Positions 1 to 8,046 of a stretch of DNA of 64,000 nt are shown piece after piece; position 1 is the stretch's first letter, and the number at the start of each line of letters is the position of its first letter. The position numbers were made by a program, and so were the translations under genes. Origin of the DNA: Luteibacter sp. Sphag1AF (lineage in GTDB: Bacteria; Pseudomonadota; Gammaproteobacteria; Xanthomonadales; Rhodanobacteraceae); the NCBI RefSeq assembly GCF_014192715.1, contig NZ_JACHYH010000002.1, positions 434,001-498,000 of the forward strand, read 5' to 3'. Under the pieces are notes generated by a model. The model did no database searches, was not told the origin of the DNA, and was given only the letters and a program-made list of their open reading frames with translations.

Positions 1-399
1 ATCGGTCACATAGCTGTACATGCGAAAGCGATCCGCCCACGGTGCCTGGGTGGCATCGAGGTAGAAACCGGCACTTTCACCGAATTCCCAGTCGCCTGTG
101 GCGCCTTCATAACCCGTGTCACGCGGGCTCGTGTCGGGCATCACAAGCGCCAGTCCCAATTCCGACGCCACGCGCTGCGCACCGGCCTTGATCGTGAAGG
201 TTTCGTGGGTGCAGGTCAGGCCAGCGAGGCAATACACCACGGGCACCCTGCCCTCGGCTGCGGCCGGCGGCAGGTAGACCGCGAACCGCATCGCACCGCG
301 GGTTTCCCGGGATTCATGGCTGTAAAAGCCCTGAGTACCGCCAAAGCAGCGCTGTTCCGATGTCGTTTCGATTTGAGACACAAGTTCTTCCTTTGCCAT
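1..399 (-). CDS. fghA: S-formylglutathione hydrolase, 3' part cut off by window edge
   Basis: This is the first 133 codons of an esterase that hydrolyses S-formylglutathione to formate and glutathione, the last step of glutathione-dependent formaldehyde detoxification in the cytoplasm. The residues FYSHES near position 25, the GLTCTHETF segment near 59-67 and the MPDTSPRDTGYEGATGDWEFG stretch near 88-108 are typical of the FghA/FrmB branch of the esterase D family. The catalytic serine lies beyond the window edge and cannot be checked. The ATG at 399 is chosen because similarity to the family begins within a few residues of it. The gene is divergent from the helicase gene, with 136 bases between starts. 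The usual partner, a class III alcohol dehydrogenase, is not in view and would lie to the left. Confidence 0.88.
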   Translation of the reverse strand, partial: MAKEELVSQIETTSEQRCFGGTQGFYSHESRETRGAMRFAVYLPPAAAEGRVPVVYCLAGLTCTHETFTIKAGAQRVASELGLALVMPDTSPRDTGYEGATGDWEFGESAGFYLDATQAPWADRFRMYSYVTD

Positions 400-474
400 A
401 CCAACCCAACCCCAGAGTCTAACCTCGAATGCGACACATTCCGTCACGAAAACAAAGCGTTCGACAGTCATCAC

Positions 475-483
475 TGGTAGAAT
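475..483 (+). promoter_or_regulatory. Candidate extended -10 promoter for deaD
   Basis: TGGTAGAAT matches the extended -10 pattern TGnTAnAAT. It lies 53 bases before the chosen helicase ATG, giving a predicted leader of about 45 nt. No convincing -35 hexamer sits 17 bases upstream, which is acceptable for an extended -10 promoter. This call rests on sequence pattern only. Confidence 0.4.
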
Positions 484-535
484 AATCCCACCGCCTGGCG
501 TACAAGACGCCGGTGTGCCCCGCTTCGAGGTCGCC

Positions 536-2428
536 ATGTCATCCCCTGATTCAGATACCGCTCCGGCACAGCCCGGTTTCAGCGCGCTCGCGCTTGACGA
601 AAAAGTTATGCGCGCGCTTGCCGACGTCGGCTACGAGGTTCCCTCGCCGATCCAGGCTGCCACCATTCCTCCCCTGCTCGAAGGCCGCGACGTCATCGGT
701 CAGGCGCAGACCGGCACCGGCAAGACCGCTGCCTTCGCACTTCCCGTCCTGTCGCGCATCGATGTGCGTCCGGGCAAGCCGCAGGCGCTGGTGCTCGCGC
801 CGACGCGCGAACTGGCCATCCAGGTGGCTGAAGCCTTCCAGAAGTACGCGACGCACATGCCCGGGTTCCAGGTGCTGCCGATCTACGGCGGCCAGAGCTA
901 CGGCCCGCAGTTGCAGGGCCTCAAGCGCGGCGCACAGGTCATCGTGGGCACGCCCGGTCGCGTCATCGACCATCTGGACAAGGGCACGCTCGACCTTTCC
1001 GCCCTGCGCTTCATCGTGCTGGACGAAGCCGACGAAATGCTCCGCATGGGCTTCATCGACGACGTCGAGAAGCTGCTGCAGGCCACGCCGGCAGGTCGTC
1101 AGGTTGCACTGTTCTCCGCCACCATGCCGGCTCCCATCCGCCGCATCGCGCAGACCTACCTGAAAGACCCGGTCGAAGTCACGATCAAGAACAAGACCAC
1201 CACCGCTGCGAACATTCGCCAGCGTTATTGGTGGGTCAGCGGCGTGCACAAGCTGGACGCCCTCACCCGCATCCTCGAAGCCGAAAGCTTCGATGCGATG
1301 ATCGTGTTCGCACGCACCAAGCAGGCCACCGAAGAACTGGCCAGCAAGCTGCAGGCACGCGGTTTTGCGGCTGCCGCCATCAATGGCGACATCGCACAGG
1401 CACAGCGTGAGCGCGTGATCCAGCAGCTGAAAGACGGCAAGCTGGACATCCTGATCGCCACCGACGTTGCCGCACGCGGCCTCGACGTCGAGCGCATCAG
1501 CCACGTGCTGAACTACGACATCCCGCACGACACCGAGTCCTACGTGCACCGCATCGGCCGTACCGGTCGTGCCGGTCGCAGTGGCGAGGCCATCCTGTTC
1601 GTCACACCGCGCGAGCGTAACCTGCTGCGCGCCATCGAACGCGCCACGCGCCAGCCCATCGAACAGATGCAGCTTCCGACCATCGAAGCCGTCAACGATC
1701 ACCGCATGACCAAGTTCACGCAGAAGATCACTGACACGCTTGCCACGGGTGACCTCGGCATCTTCCAGCAGCTGGTCGAGAAGTACGAGCAGGAACACAA
1801 CATTCCCGCCATCGAGATCGCCGCCGCTCTCGCGCGCATCGCCCAGGGCGACGCACCGCTGCTGCTCGATCCCACGCCTGTGCGTCGCGAATACACCGAC
1901 CGTCCGCAGCGTGACTTCGACTCGCGCGACAGCCGCCCGGATCGTGGCGACCGCGGTGATCGTGGCGACCGCGGTGATCGTGGCGACCGCCGTGATCGCC
2001 CGCAGCGCGACAGCGAGCGTCCGCCGCGCGAAGGCATGCGCCAGCCGCGTGCGCACGTCACCGAGCACGGCAAGAAGACCTACCGCGTTGAAGTGGGTCA
2101 CGAACATGGCGTGAAGCCGGGCAACATCATCGGCGCCATCGCCAATGAAGGCGGCATCGAAGCCCAGTTCATCGGCCGCCTCAGCATCCGCGACGAACAC
2201 AGCCTGATCGACCTGCCCGATGGCATGCCGGGCGACGTGTTCACGCACCTGAAAAAGGTGTGGGTCTCGGGCCAGCAGCTGCGCATCAGCGAGTGGGACG
2301 GCACGGAACCGCCGTCGTCCTCGTCGGCACCGTCGTCCGCCCCGCGCCCGCCGCGTGGCAACTTCCGCCCGAACGGCCCGCGTCCGGCCGGTGGTGGCAA
2401 GCCGCCGCGTCGCAAGAAGGACTTCTGA
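536..2428 (+). CDS. deaD: DEAD-box ATP-dependent RNA helicase with C-terminal RNA-binding domain
   Basis: This 630-residue cytoplasmic RNA helicase probably helps ribosome assembly and RNA turnover, especially in the cold. The RecA-like core carries a Q motif near 36-40, the Walker A motif AQTGTGKT at 57-64, DEAD at 163-166, SAT at 194-196 and an HRIGRTGRAGR motif in the second domain. A DbpA/CsdA-type RNA-binding domain follows at about 500-575 (GVKPGNIIGAIANEGGI), then a basic Gly/Pro/Arg tail. Between core and RNA-binding domain is a run of RGD triplets encoded by an 18-bp tandem repeat. A GTG 21 bases upstream would also be in frame, but the ATG at 536 has a GAGG-type ribosome site just before it and fits family N-termini better. 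A strong terminator follows. DeaD is preferred over RhlE or RhlB because of the DbpA-type C-terminus. Confidence 0.93.
   Translation: MSSPDSDTAPAQPGFSALALDEKVMRALADVGYEVPSPIQAATIPPLLEGRDVIGQAQTGTGKTAAFALPVLSRIDVRPGKPQALVLAPTRELAIQVAEAFQKYATHMPGFQVLPIYGGQSYGPQLQGLKRGAQVIVGTPGRVIDHLDKGTLDLSALRFIVLDEADEMLRMGFIDDVEKLLQATPAGRQVALFSATMPAPIRRIAQTYLKDPVEVTIKNKTTTAANIRQRYWWVSGVHKLDALTRILEAESFDAMIVFARTKQATEELASKLQARGFAAAAINGDIAQAQRERVIQQLKDGKLDILIATDVAARGLDVERISHVLNYDIPHDTESYVHRIGRTGRAGRSGEAILFVTPRERNLLRAIERATRQPIEQMQLPTIEAVNDHRMTKFTQKITDTLATGDLGIFQQLVEKYEQEHNIPAIEIAAALARIAQGDAPLLLDPTPVRREYTDRPQRDFDSRDSRPDRGDRGDRGDRGDRGDRRDRPQRDSERPPREGMRQPRAHVTEHGKKTYRVEVGHEHGVKPGNIIGAIANEGGIEAQFIGRLSIRDEHSLIDLPDGMPGDVFTHLKKVWVSGQQLRISEWDGTEPPSSSSAPSSAPRPPRGNFRPNGPRPAGGGKPPRRKKDF
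1940..1993 (+). repeat. Three tandem 18-bp units inside deaD
   Basis: Three consecutive copies of an 18-bp unit beginning GATCGTGGCGACC, the last with one change, encode the RGD/RGDRGD linker of the helicase. Being a multiple of three, copy-number change here would keep the reading frame. Confidence 0.85.
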
Positions 2429-2479
2429 TCCCCGTCGACTGACCCATTCAGTCAACGCATCAGATGCTCGAACAACGAA

Positions 2480-2516
2480 CCCGTACGGTGCGCAAGCGCC
2501 GTACGGGTTTGTCGTT
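2480..2516 (+). terminator. Rho-independent terminator of deaD
   Basis: A perfect 9-bp stem (CCCGTACGG at 2480-2488 paired with CCGTACGGG at 2499-2507) with a 10-nt loop is followed by the T-rich TTTGTCGTTT. It starts 52 bases after the helicase stop codon. Confidence 0.85.
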
Positions 2517-2555
2517 TCAGGGCCATGAATCCGCGCACCGGAGCATCGGCTGCGC

Positions 2556-2578
2556 ATCGCGGGCAAGCTCGCTCCCGC
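2556..2578. repeat. REP-like element, copy 1
   Basis: The intergenic segment CATCGCGGGCAAGCTCGCTC resembles the REP core common in pseudomonads and xanthomonads. A related copy with the same GCAAGC(C/T)CGCTC core lies near 62.8 kb, also between genes. Two copies alone are weak proof of a family. Confidence 0.5.
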
Positions 2579-2580
2579 CC

Positions 2581-2928
2581 TTAACTTGCGAAGCTTTCCG
2601 GGGTCAGCGGAGGCAGGCCGTGGGCGGCACGGGCGCGGTCGCATTGAGGGCTGGGGTTGCCGTCTTCCCAGGCGGGAATCAGATCGTGACAGGGCGACGG
2701 GCGGCGCTCGTAAATGCCGCAATGCGCGGCCTCCCCGACCTTGCCCACCAGCGAACGGCAGCGCGGATGTTTCTGGTTCGTGCCGTGCATCGCCAGACGA
2801 TGCATGTCGAGCTTTTCAGTGAATTCAGGCGGCACGACGCCGCCGCCTTCCGTGTCGGCTTCCATCCAGTGGAAGGCGACGCGGAAGTGGGCGCAGCAGG
2901 CGCCGCAGGAGAGGCAGGGATGAGTCAT
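2581..2928 (-). CDS. YkgJ family cysteine-cluster protein
   Basis: This 115-residue protein opens with THPCLSCGACC (Cys5, 8, 11, 12), followed by cysteines at 57, 70, 80 and about 97. That is the CxxCGxCC...C...C arrangement of the YkgJ/UPF0153 family, thought to bind a metal or Fe-S cluster. The biochemical role is unknown. The ATG at 2928 is chosen because the cysteine cluster lies at the N-terminus in this family; longer in-frame extensions have no family-like residues. It is on the same strand as the YpfJ-like gene and 56 bases downstream of it, so the two may be co-transcribed. Confidence 0.82.
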   Translation of the reverse strand: MTHPCLSCGACCAHFRVAFHWMEADTEGGGVVPPEFTEKLDMHRLAMHGTNQKHPRCRSLVGKVGEAAHCGIYERRPSPCHDLIPAWEDGNPSPQCDRARAAHGLPPLTPESFAS

Positions 2929-2984
2929 GGGCGCGGATGGTAATGGGTTTGCCAGGCGCCTGCGTGACTGCGATCCCCACGTGG

Positions 2985-3857
2985 CTAAATGGCGCCGGAG
3001 AACGTGTTGCACGACCCCATGTCGCCGCTCTGAAGCCCCGCCTTGAACCACTTCACCCGCTGGGCTGACGTGCCATGCGTGAAGGAATCAGGCACCACCC
3101 GTCCCTGACCCTGTTCCTGAAGGCGGTCATCACCAATGGCCGTGGCGGCATTGAGGGCCGACTCCACGTCCCCCTCCTGCAACCACTGCTGGCGCTGCTG
3201 CGACTTGTTGGCCCACACACCGGCAAAGCAGTCGGCCTGCAACTCCTGACGCACCGACAACCCCGTGGCCCCCTGCAACGCGGCGCCCTGCCGGCGGGCC
3301 TGATCCACCTTGTCGAATACACCGATCAAGTTCTGCACGTGGTGACCCACCTCGTGCGCGATCACGTAGGCGCGGGCAAAGTCGCCCGACTCATGAAATT
3401 GAGACTGCATCTGCTGGAAGAAGGTCAGATCCAGATACACCCGGTGGTCTCCCGGGCAGTAGAACGGCCCGACCGCCGACGACGCCGAACCGCAGGCTGT
3501 GCGTACGCTGTTGCGGAACAGCACCAGTTGCGGGCGCTCGTAGGTCTGCCCGCGGGCCTGAAAGATCGCCGTCCAGGTGTCCTCGGTCTCGCCTAGGATC
3601 GCGCGGACGAAATCGACCTGAGGGTCGTTTTCATTGAGAGGCTGAGCCGCTTGCTGCGTCTGGCCCGGCGGTGCCGCCGCGCCCGGATCGCCCTGCCCCA
3701 GCAATGCCGTGGGGTCTTTGAAAAACACCAGTCCGAGGATGGCCAGAATCACCATGCCACCCAGACCCAGCCCGCGGCCGCCCATGCCGCCACCACCGCC
3801 GCTGCCTGTGCCGCCATCGACCACATTGTCGCTTCTACGACCCTTCTGCCAGAGCAT
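2985..3857 (-). CDS. ypfJ: YpfJ-type neutral zinc metallopeptidase
   Basis: A 290-residue membrane-anchored putative zinc peptidase. After a basic start (MLWQKGRRSDN) and a Gly-rich stretch there is one membrane segment at about 32-46, then the periplasmic domain with HEVGHH at 168-173. That contains the HExxH zinc site with Glu as general base. A further ligand candidate is the Glu of QELQADCFAGVWA. Length and layout match the YpfJ family (about 290 aa). The in vivo substrate is unknown. The start is supported by the typical M(R/L)W start of the family. Confidence 0.88.
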   Translation of the reverse strand: MLWQKGRRSDNVVDGGTGSGGGGGMGGRGLGLGGMVILAILGLVFFKDPTALLGQGDPGAAAPPGQTQQAAQPLNENDPQVDFVRAILGETEDTWTAIFQARGQTYERPQLVLFRNSVRTACGSASSAVGPFYCPGDHRVYLDLTFFQQMQSQFHESGDFARAYVIAHEVGHHVQNLIGVFDKVDQARRQGAALQGATGLSVRQELQADCFAGVWANKSQQRQQWLQEGDVESALNAATAIGDDRLQEQGQGRVVPDSFTHGTSAQRVKWFKAGLQSGDMGSCNTFSGAI

Positions 3858-3968
3858 GCGCCTCTCCCGTTGCTGATTCGTGGCCGAATTGGAGCCCTTT
3901 TCAGGCTGATGGTATCTGCCTTTCCCGTTACAGTACGCCGTCCCCTTTCCGCCCCCACAGGACGTTTC

Positions 3969-4373
3969 ATGACCAGCCAGTTACCCGCCATCGTCACCGT
4001 GCTGACGCTGATTCTGTTGTTCGCCACGTTGACAATGGTCGGCCGCGCCCGCTCCCGTTACGGTATCAAGGCGCCCGCCGTGAGTGGCGATCCCGCTTTT
4101 GAACGCGTATGGCGCGTACAGATGAACACGCTGGAAAGCGCCGTCATGTTCATTCCCGCCCTCTGGCTGGCCTCACAGTACGCCGATCCGCTCTGGGCTG
4201 GCATCGCTGGGCTGGTCTGGCTGGCCGCCCGCGTGTGGTACGCCATGGCCTACTCGCGCGACGCCTCGCGTCGCGGCCCGGCCTTCATCCTGTCGCTGGC
4301 CGCCTGGGCAGCCCTGATGGTGATGTCCGCCGGTGGTATCGGCATGGCCATCATGGAGAACAACGCGCCGTAA
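3969..4373 (+). CDS. MAPEG family membrane protein
   Basis: A 134-residue integral membrane protein with about four hydrophobic segments and the MAPEG-family signature in the first half: RVWRVQMNTLESAVMFIPALWL, with the conserved Q-N-x-x-E motif of glutathione-binding members. MAPEG proteins include glutathione transferases and peroxidases of membranes. Bacterial members of this size are mostly uncharacterised, so glutathione dependence is inferred from the family. It converges with the TerC-type gene, with only 8 bases between stop codons. Confidence 0.85.
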   Translation: MTSQLPAIVTVLTLILLFATLTMVGRARSRYGIKAPAVSGDPAFERVWRVQMNTLESAVMFIPALWLASQYADPLWAGIAGLVWLAARVWYAMAYSRDASRRGPAFILSLAAWAALMVMSAGGIGMAIMENNAP

Positions 4374-4381
4374 CCGGCGCG

Positions 4382-5953
4382 TCAGTCCTCGTCCCGCTCC
4401 AGCGCCATCACGCGAATGCGCTGGATGCGGGCGCCCTCCATCGCGGTCACTTCGAACTCCATGCCATCGCTTTCAAAGCGGTCGCCCGGCGTCGGAATGC
4501 GGCCCAGCCGCTGCAGCACGAAGCCCGCCAGCGTGGAGAAATTGCCGTCACCGGGAAGACGACGGCCCAGCAGGTGTTCAACGCGGCGCACATCCAGACT
4601 GGCGTCCAGCAACCAGGCACCATCCGGCTCACTGACCGCCGAAGGGTCACCTTCGCGGTCGTCGTCGGGGAATTCACCTGCGATCACTTCCAGCACGTCA
4701 GCCGGCGTAACCAGGCCCAGAATGCTGCCGTATTCATCGACTACCAGCGCCATCTGCAACGGCGCGCGGCGGAATTCATCGATCAGGCGCAGCACGCTCA
4801 GCGACTCCAGCACCGTGATCGGCTTGCGTACGATGCGCTCCACATCCACCCGGCCGTGATCGTTGAGGCTGGCCAGAAGGTCGCGCGACGACGCCACGCC
4901 TATCAGCTCGTCCAGGTCGCCCCGCGCCAGCGGCATCCAGTGATGCGACGACTCCCGCGACTCGCGCAGCAGCGTGTCGAAGGAATCGTCCGGGTCCATC
5001 CAGAAGATTTCCGTACGCGGGGTCATGATCGAACGCACTGGCCGCTGGGACAGGTCCAGCACGCCCTGCACCATCTCCAGCTCGTCCTTGCCGAACACGG
5101 ACGGCTCGGCGGCTTCCGACGCCTGGGTGTGCTTGGTGCCCGGTTCGTTCTCGTCGTCCGCGTTGCCACCCAGCAGACGGAGCACCGCCTTGGCCGTGCG
5201 GTCACGCATCACCCGGCCGCCCACCAGCAGCGACCGGCGGCGATTGCGGCGCATGGTCTGGTTGAACGCCTCGATCATGATCGAGAAGCCGATGGCCGCG
5301 TACAGATAGCCCTTGGGAATATGGAACCCGAAACCTTCGGCGATCAGGCTGAAACCGATCATCAGCAGGAACGAAAGACACAGGATGACGATCGTCGGCC
5401 GCGCATTGACGAAGTTGGTCAGCGGCTTGCTGGCGCTGATCATCAGGGCCATGGCGATGACCACGCCCACCATCATGATGCTGAGGTGGTCGACCATGCC
5501 CACGGCGGTGATGACCGAGTCCAGCGAGAACACGGCATCCAGAATCACGATCTGCGCCACCACCAGCCAGAAACTGGCGCGGCGGGCGCCCTTGCCATCG
5601 CCGTCGTCGGAAGCCTCCAGGCGCTCGTGGAGTTCCAGCGTGGCCTTGAACAGGAGGAAGGCGCCACCGATCACCAGGATCAGGTCACGCCAGGACAGCC
5701 CGAAACCGTTCCAGTTGAACAACGGTTGGGTCAGCGTCACCAGCCAGGACATGGCCGCCAGCAGACACAGGCGCATGACCAGCGCCAGCCCCAGGCCGAG
5801 CAGCCGCGCGTGGTCGCGCTGGCGGGCGTGCAGCTTGTCGGCGAGAATCGCGACAAACACGAGGTTGTCGATACCGAGCACGATCTCCAGAACGATAAGC
5901 GTCAGGAGACCCGCCCAGGCGGAAGGATCGGCAAGCCAGTCGAAAGCGAACAT
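4382..5953 (-). CDS. TerC-type membrane protein with CBS pair and CorC/HlyC domain
   Basis: A 523-residue inner-membrane protein of the YoaE/YegH type. Residues 1-230 form a TerC-like seven-helix domain with paired acidic motifs [11 protein letters not shown] (23-33) and [12 protein letters not shown] (139-150). A cytoplasmic region follows with a CBS pair at about 307-425 (begins [10 protein letters not shown]) and a CorC/HlyC domain at about 435-520. TerC relatives are implicated in metal (Mn, tellurite) homeostasis or export, and CBS domains often sense adenine nucleotides; the substrate here is not known. The ATG at 5953 is preferred over an upstream in-frame start because [13 protein letters not shown] matches family N-termini. 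Confidence 0.87.
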   Translation of the reverse strand: MFAFDWLADPSAWAGLLTLIVLEIVLGIDNLVFVAILADKLHARQRDHARLLGLGLALVMRLCLLAAMSWLVTLTQPLFNWNGFGLSWRDLILVIGGAFLLFKATLELHERLEASDDGDGKGARRASFWLVVAQIVILDAVFSLDSVITAVGMVDHLSIMMVGVVIAMALMISASKPLTNFVNARPTIVILCLSFLLMIGFSLIAEGFGFHIPKGYLYAAIGFSIMIEAFNQTMRRNRRRSLLVGGRVMRDRTAKAVLRLLGGNADDENEPGTKHTQASEAAEPSVFGKDELEMVQGVLDLSQRPVRSIMTPRTEIFWMDPDDSFDTLLRESRESSHHWMPLARGDLDELIGVASSRDLLASLNDHGRVDVERIVRKPITVLESLSVLRLIDEFRRAPLQMALVVDEYGSILGLVTPADVLEVIAGEFPDDDREGDPSAVSEPDGAWLLDASLDVRRVEHLLGRRLPGDGNFSTLAGFVLQRLGRIPTPGDRFESDGMEFEVTAMEGARIQRIRVMALERDED

Positions 5954-6075
5954 GGGTTGGCGCCCTGAGCGCCAGATTTCCTCCATTAGGGACGCAACAC
6001 TATACAGGTGTCGCGCGAACACGCTGTGCCATCAGGCCCGTTGCGGGATTCGGCCGGGGTCAGCTAGGGTGCCCC

Positions 6076-6876
6076 ATGACTTCATTTCCACCCCCGCTTC
6101 CTGCTCCCCTGACGCTTCACTCCATTCCCGCCCCCAACCGCCCTGCTCCGAAGGTGCTGGATGGCGTGGGGGCGATGATCTTCTATTTTATTGCCCAGCT
6201 TGGCCTGGGTCAGGTCTTCGGATGGCTGGCGCGTCTCTACGTGGGCATGAGCACCTCCGACCCGGCCCAGATTGACAGGGCGGTGCGGCAGCCGGATGTT
6301 GTGATCGTTCTGGTCGTGTGCACCCTTCTGGCCTCCTGCGTCGCCACCTACGCGCTGGTGAGGTGGCGCTGGCGCGACTGGATGCAGGTGAGCGGGCCCG
6401 GAGGCATCGGCCTGGTACGCCCTTCCGGCGGGTTCATGCTGGCGGGCTTCGTGTTTGGCACGTTTCTCCCGGTGGTCGGCGCCCTCATCACCAACATGGT
6501 GGCGCAGGATCACGAAGTGACCCAGGCGGTGAGCGAGCTGGCCGATAACGCGTCGATGGGCATGCGCTTCCTGATGCTGCCGGTCGTGGTGCTGGCCGGC
6601 CCGTTCGTCGAAGAGCTGATTTTCCGCGGCGCCCTGTACGGCACCCTTCGCGCGCGCTATACCGCGTGGATTCCCGGAACGATCTCGGCGCTCGTCTTCG
6701 GCATGGTGCACCTGCCTGACCTGTCCTGGGCCTGGTACGCGGTGCCCAACCTGGTGCTGATCGGCGCCACGTGCGCGTGGCTGCGCGAACGCAGTGGCTC
6801 GCTGTGGCCCTCGATTGCCGCCCACGCCGTCAACAATGCGCTTGCCTCCGCGGCGTGGTTCGTCGCCTCTACCTGA
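6076..6876 (+). CDS. CPBP family intramembrane glutamic protease
   Basis: A 266-residue polytopic protein of the CAAX prenyl endopeptidase/bacteriocin-processing (Abi, CPBP) family. The motif set is EELIFRG at 179-185 (Glu179/180 and Arg184), FGMVHLP (His near 212) and AHAVNNALA near 250-258, which together form the active site within the membrane. A Pro-rich N-terminal tail of about 28 residues precedes the first helix. Substrate unknown. Its stop overlaps the end of the convergent methyltransferase gene by 8 bases. Confidence 0.87.
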   Translation: MTSFPPPLPAPLTLHSIPAPNRPAPKVLDGVGAMIFYFIAQLGLGQVFGWLARLYVGMSTSDPAQIDRAVRQPDVVIVLVVCTLLASCVATYALVRWRWRDWMQVSGPGGIGLVRPSGGFMLAGFVFGTFLPVVGALITNMVAQDHEVTQAVSELADNASMGMRFLMLPVVVLAGPFVEELIFRGALYGTLRARYTAWIPGTISALVFGMVHLPDLSWAWYAVPNLVLIGATCAWLRERSGSLWPSIAAHAVNNALASAAWFVAST

Positions 6877-7480
6877 CCGGCAGCTGCGCCCGCTCCAGCG
6901 CGGCAACGTGCCGTTCCAGCCTTGGCCCCAGATAGCACTGTGAGCCACAGGGCAAAAGGCCCGCTTCGGAGAACTCCCGCAGATACCACGCGGGCGGTCG
7001 GGAAATGAAACCCTCGCGGTCGCCGCCCACATCGTCCTCTCGCGTATAAGCCTCAAGAAACGCCAGGCCTTCCAGCATCTCGCCGATACCGGTCAGGCCC
7101 GCGCGAATCTCCGCAGGCTTCAGGTAATGCAGCACATCGGTGCAAACGATGAGGTCGAAGCGGGTATCGAAACGCAGTTCGGCCAGCTGACCGAAGCGTG
7201 CCAGACCAATGTTGCGCGAACGGCCATAACGCGACACCACGTACTCGCTGGCGTCCAGCCCGCGATAGTCGATGCCCGGACGCATGGCACGCAGCACGGC
7301 GCGCCATGGCGCCTCGCCGCATCCCACGTCCAGCACATTGCGGACAGGGCGCCCCAGATAGAACTCCGCCTGCCCCAATACCATGGCGACCTTGCGCTTG
7401 AGTTCTGCGGGTGAGCGTACGGAATGGTCCGGGTGCCGGTACCACTTGTCGAAATAAGCCTGGTCGTATGTCTTTGCCAT
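6869..7480 (-). CDS. Class I SAM-dependent methyltransferase
   Basis: A 203-residue predicted methyltransferase. The SAM-binding loop VLDVGCGEAPW is at 49-59, the acidic residue after beta2 is in YRGLDAS, and motif IV is FDLIVCTDVLHYL. The shortened C-terminal half ends in a small segment rich in aromatic and basic residues. Substrate cannot be predicted. The ATG at 7480 is chosen over an upstream start because MAKTYDQAYFDKWYR is a typical N-terminus for this group. The nearest plus-strand gene begins 100 bases away and is divergent. Confidence 0.83.
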   Translation of the reverse strand: MAKTYDQAYFDKWYRHPDHSVRSPAELKRKVAMVLGQAEFYLGRPVRNVLDVGCGEAPWRAVLRAMRPGIDYRGLDASEYVVSRYGRSRNIGLARFGQLAELRFDTRFDLIVCTDVLHYLKPAEIRAGLTGIGEMLEGLAFLEAYTREDDVGGDREGFISRPPAWYLREFSEAGLLPCGSQCYLGPRLERHVAALERAQLPVR

Positions 7481-7580
7481 GGGCGTGATCTTAACGGCAA
7501 ATGCCCATACACCTCCGGCATACATCCACGGATGCAGCATCGGTTGCGCATTTGTCTTTCCATCCGTTCAAGGAGCTCCC

Positions 7581-7910
7581 ATGCCTACCATCCGCCTGCG
7601 CCTCACCGGCTCCCGCGATGCATTCGACACGATGCTGTCTGCCATTGAGGGCGTCGAGCAGGTTGACCGCGTCGAAGAAATTGATGACCTGATGAACGAG
7701 ATGCGCGACGACTCCAGCTCCAGCGAAATGTCCGACGACCTCGCCGGCTCGACCTCGTACGTGGCAGAAGTGCAGGCACCGAGAGGCAGTATGGAACTGG
7801 TGCGTCGGCTCGCCGAAGCGACCGCGCGAAACATGGAAGCGGCGCTGGAGTTCCTGGGCCCTGAAGACGATGAAATGTTCGGTCGCGATGAAGACGACGA
7901 TGATGAGTAA
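7581..7910 (+). CDS. Small acidic protein of unknown function
   Basis: A 109-residue protein preceded by a good AGGAG ribosome site 6 bases before the ATG. Residues 1-35 look like a small alpha/beta fold with ACT-like alternation (TIRLRLTGSRDAFDTMLSAIEGVEQVDRVEEI). The middle is Asp/Ser-rich and the C-terminus ends in a run of Asp and Glu (about a dozen acidic residues). No catalytic motif or membrane segment is visible. No function is assigned. It lies alone between divergent and co-directional genes, with no evident operon partner. Confidence 0.72.
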   Translation: MPTIRLRLTGSRDAFDTMLSAIEGVEQVDRVEEIDDLMNEMRDDSSSSEMSDDLAGSTSYVAEVQAPRGSMELVRRLAEATARNMEAALEFLGPEDDEMFGRDEDDDDE

Positions 7911-8046
7911 TCATTCGTAAAATCATGCGCATGGCTGGCGGATAAACGCGCGATCAGCGTTTTGCCTTCGCAGTAAACGCTGCCACCCCAACATCGTTTA
8001 GGGTTCACACGGCGCGCTCATCCGGGCGCGAATCGAAGGACTCCGA

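Noticed and set aside
1940-1993. Possible CRISPR-like repeat array
   Set aside because: The three 18-bp units are directly adjacent with no spacers and encode an RGD linker in frame.
551-2722. Long open frame on the minus strand opposite deaD
   Set aside because: It is antisense to a clear helicase gene, has low-complexity Arg/Ala/Val content, no family motif and no ribosome site. High GC keeps antisense frames open.
4109-5968. 619-codon plus-strand open frame opposite the TerC-type gene
   Set aside because: Composition is His/Arg/Gln-rich without domains; the minus strand has a complete TerC/CBS/CorC protein.
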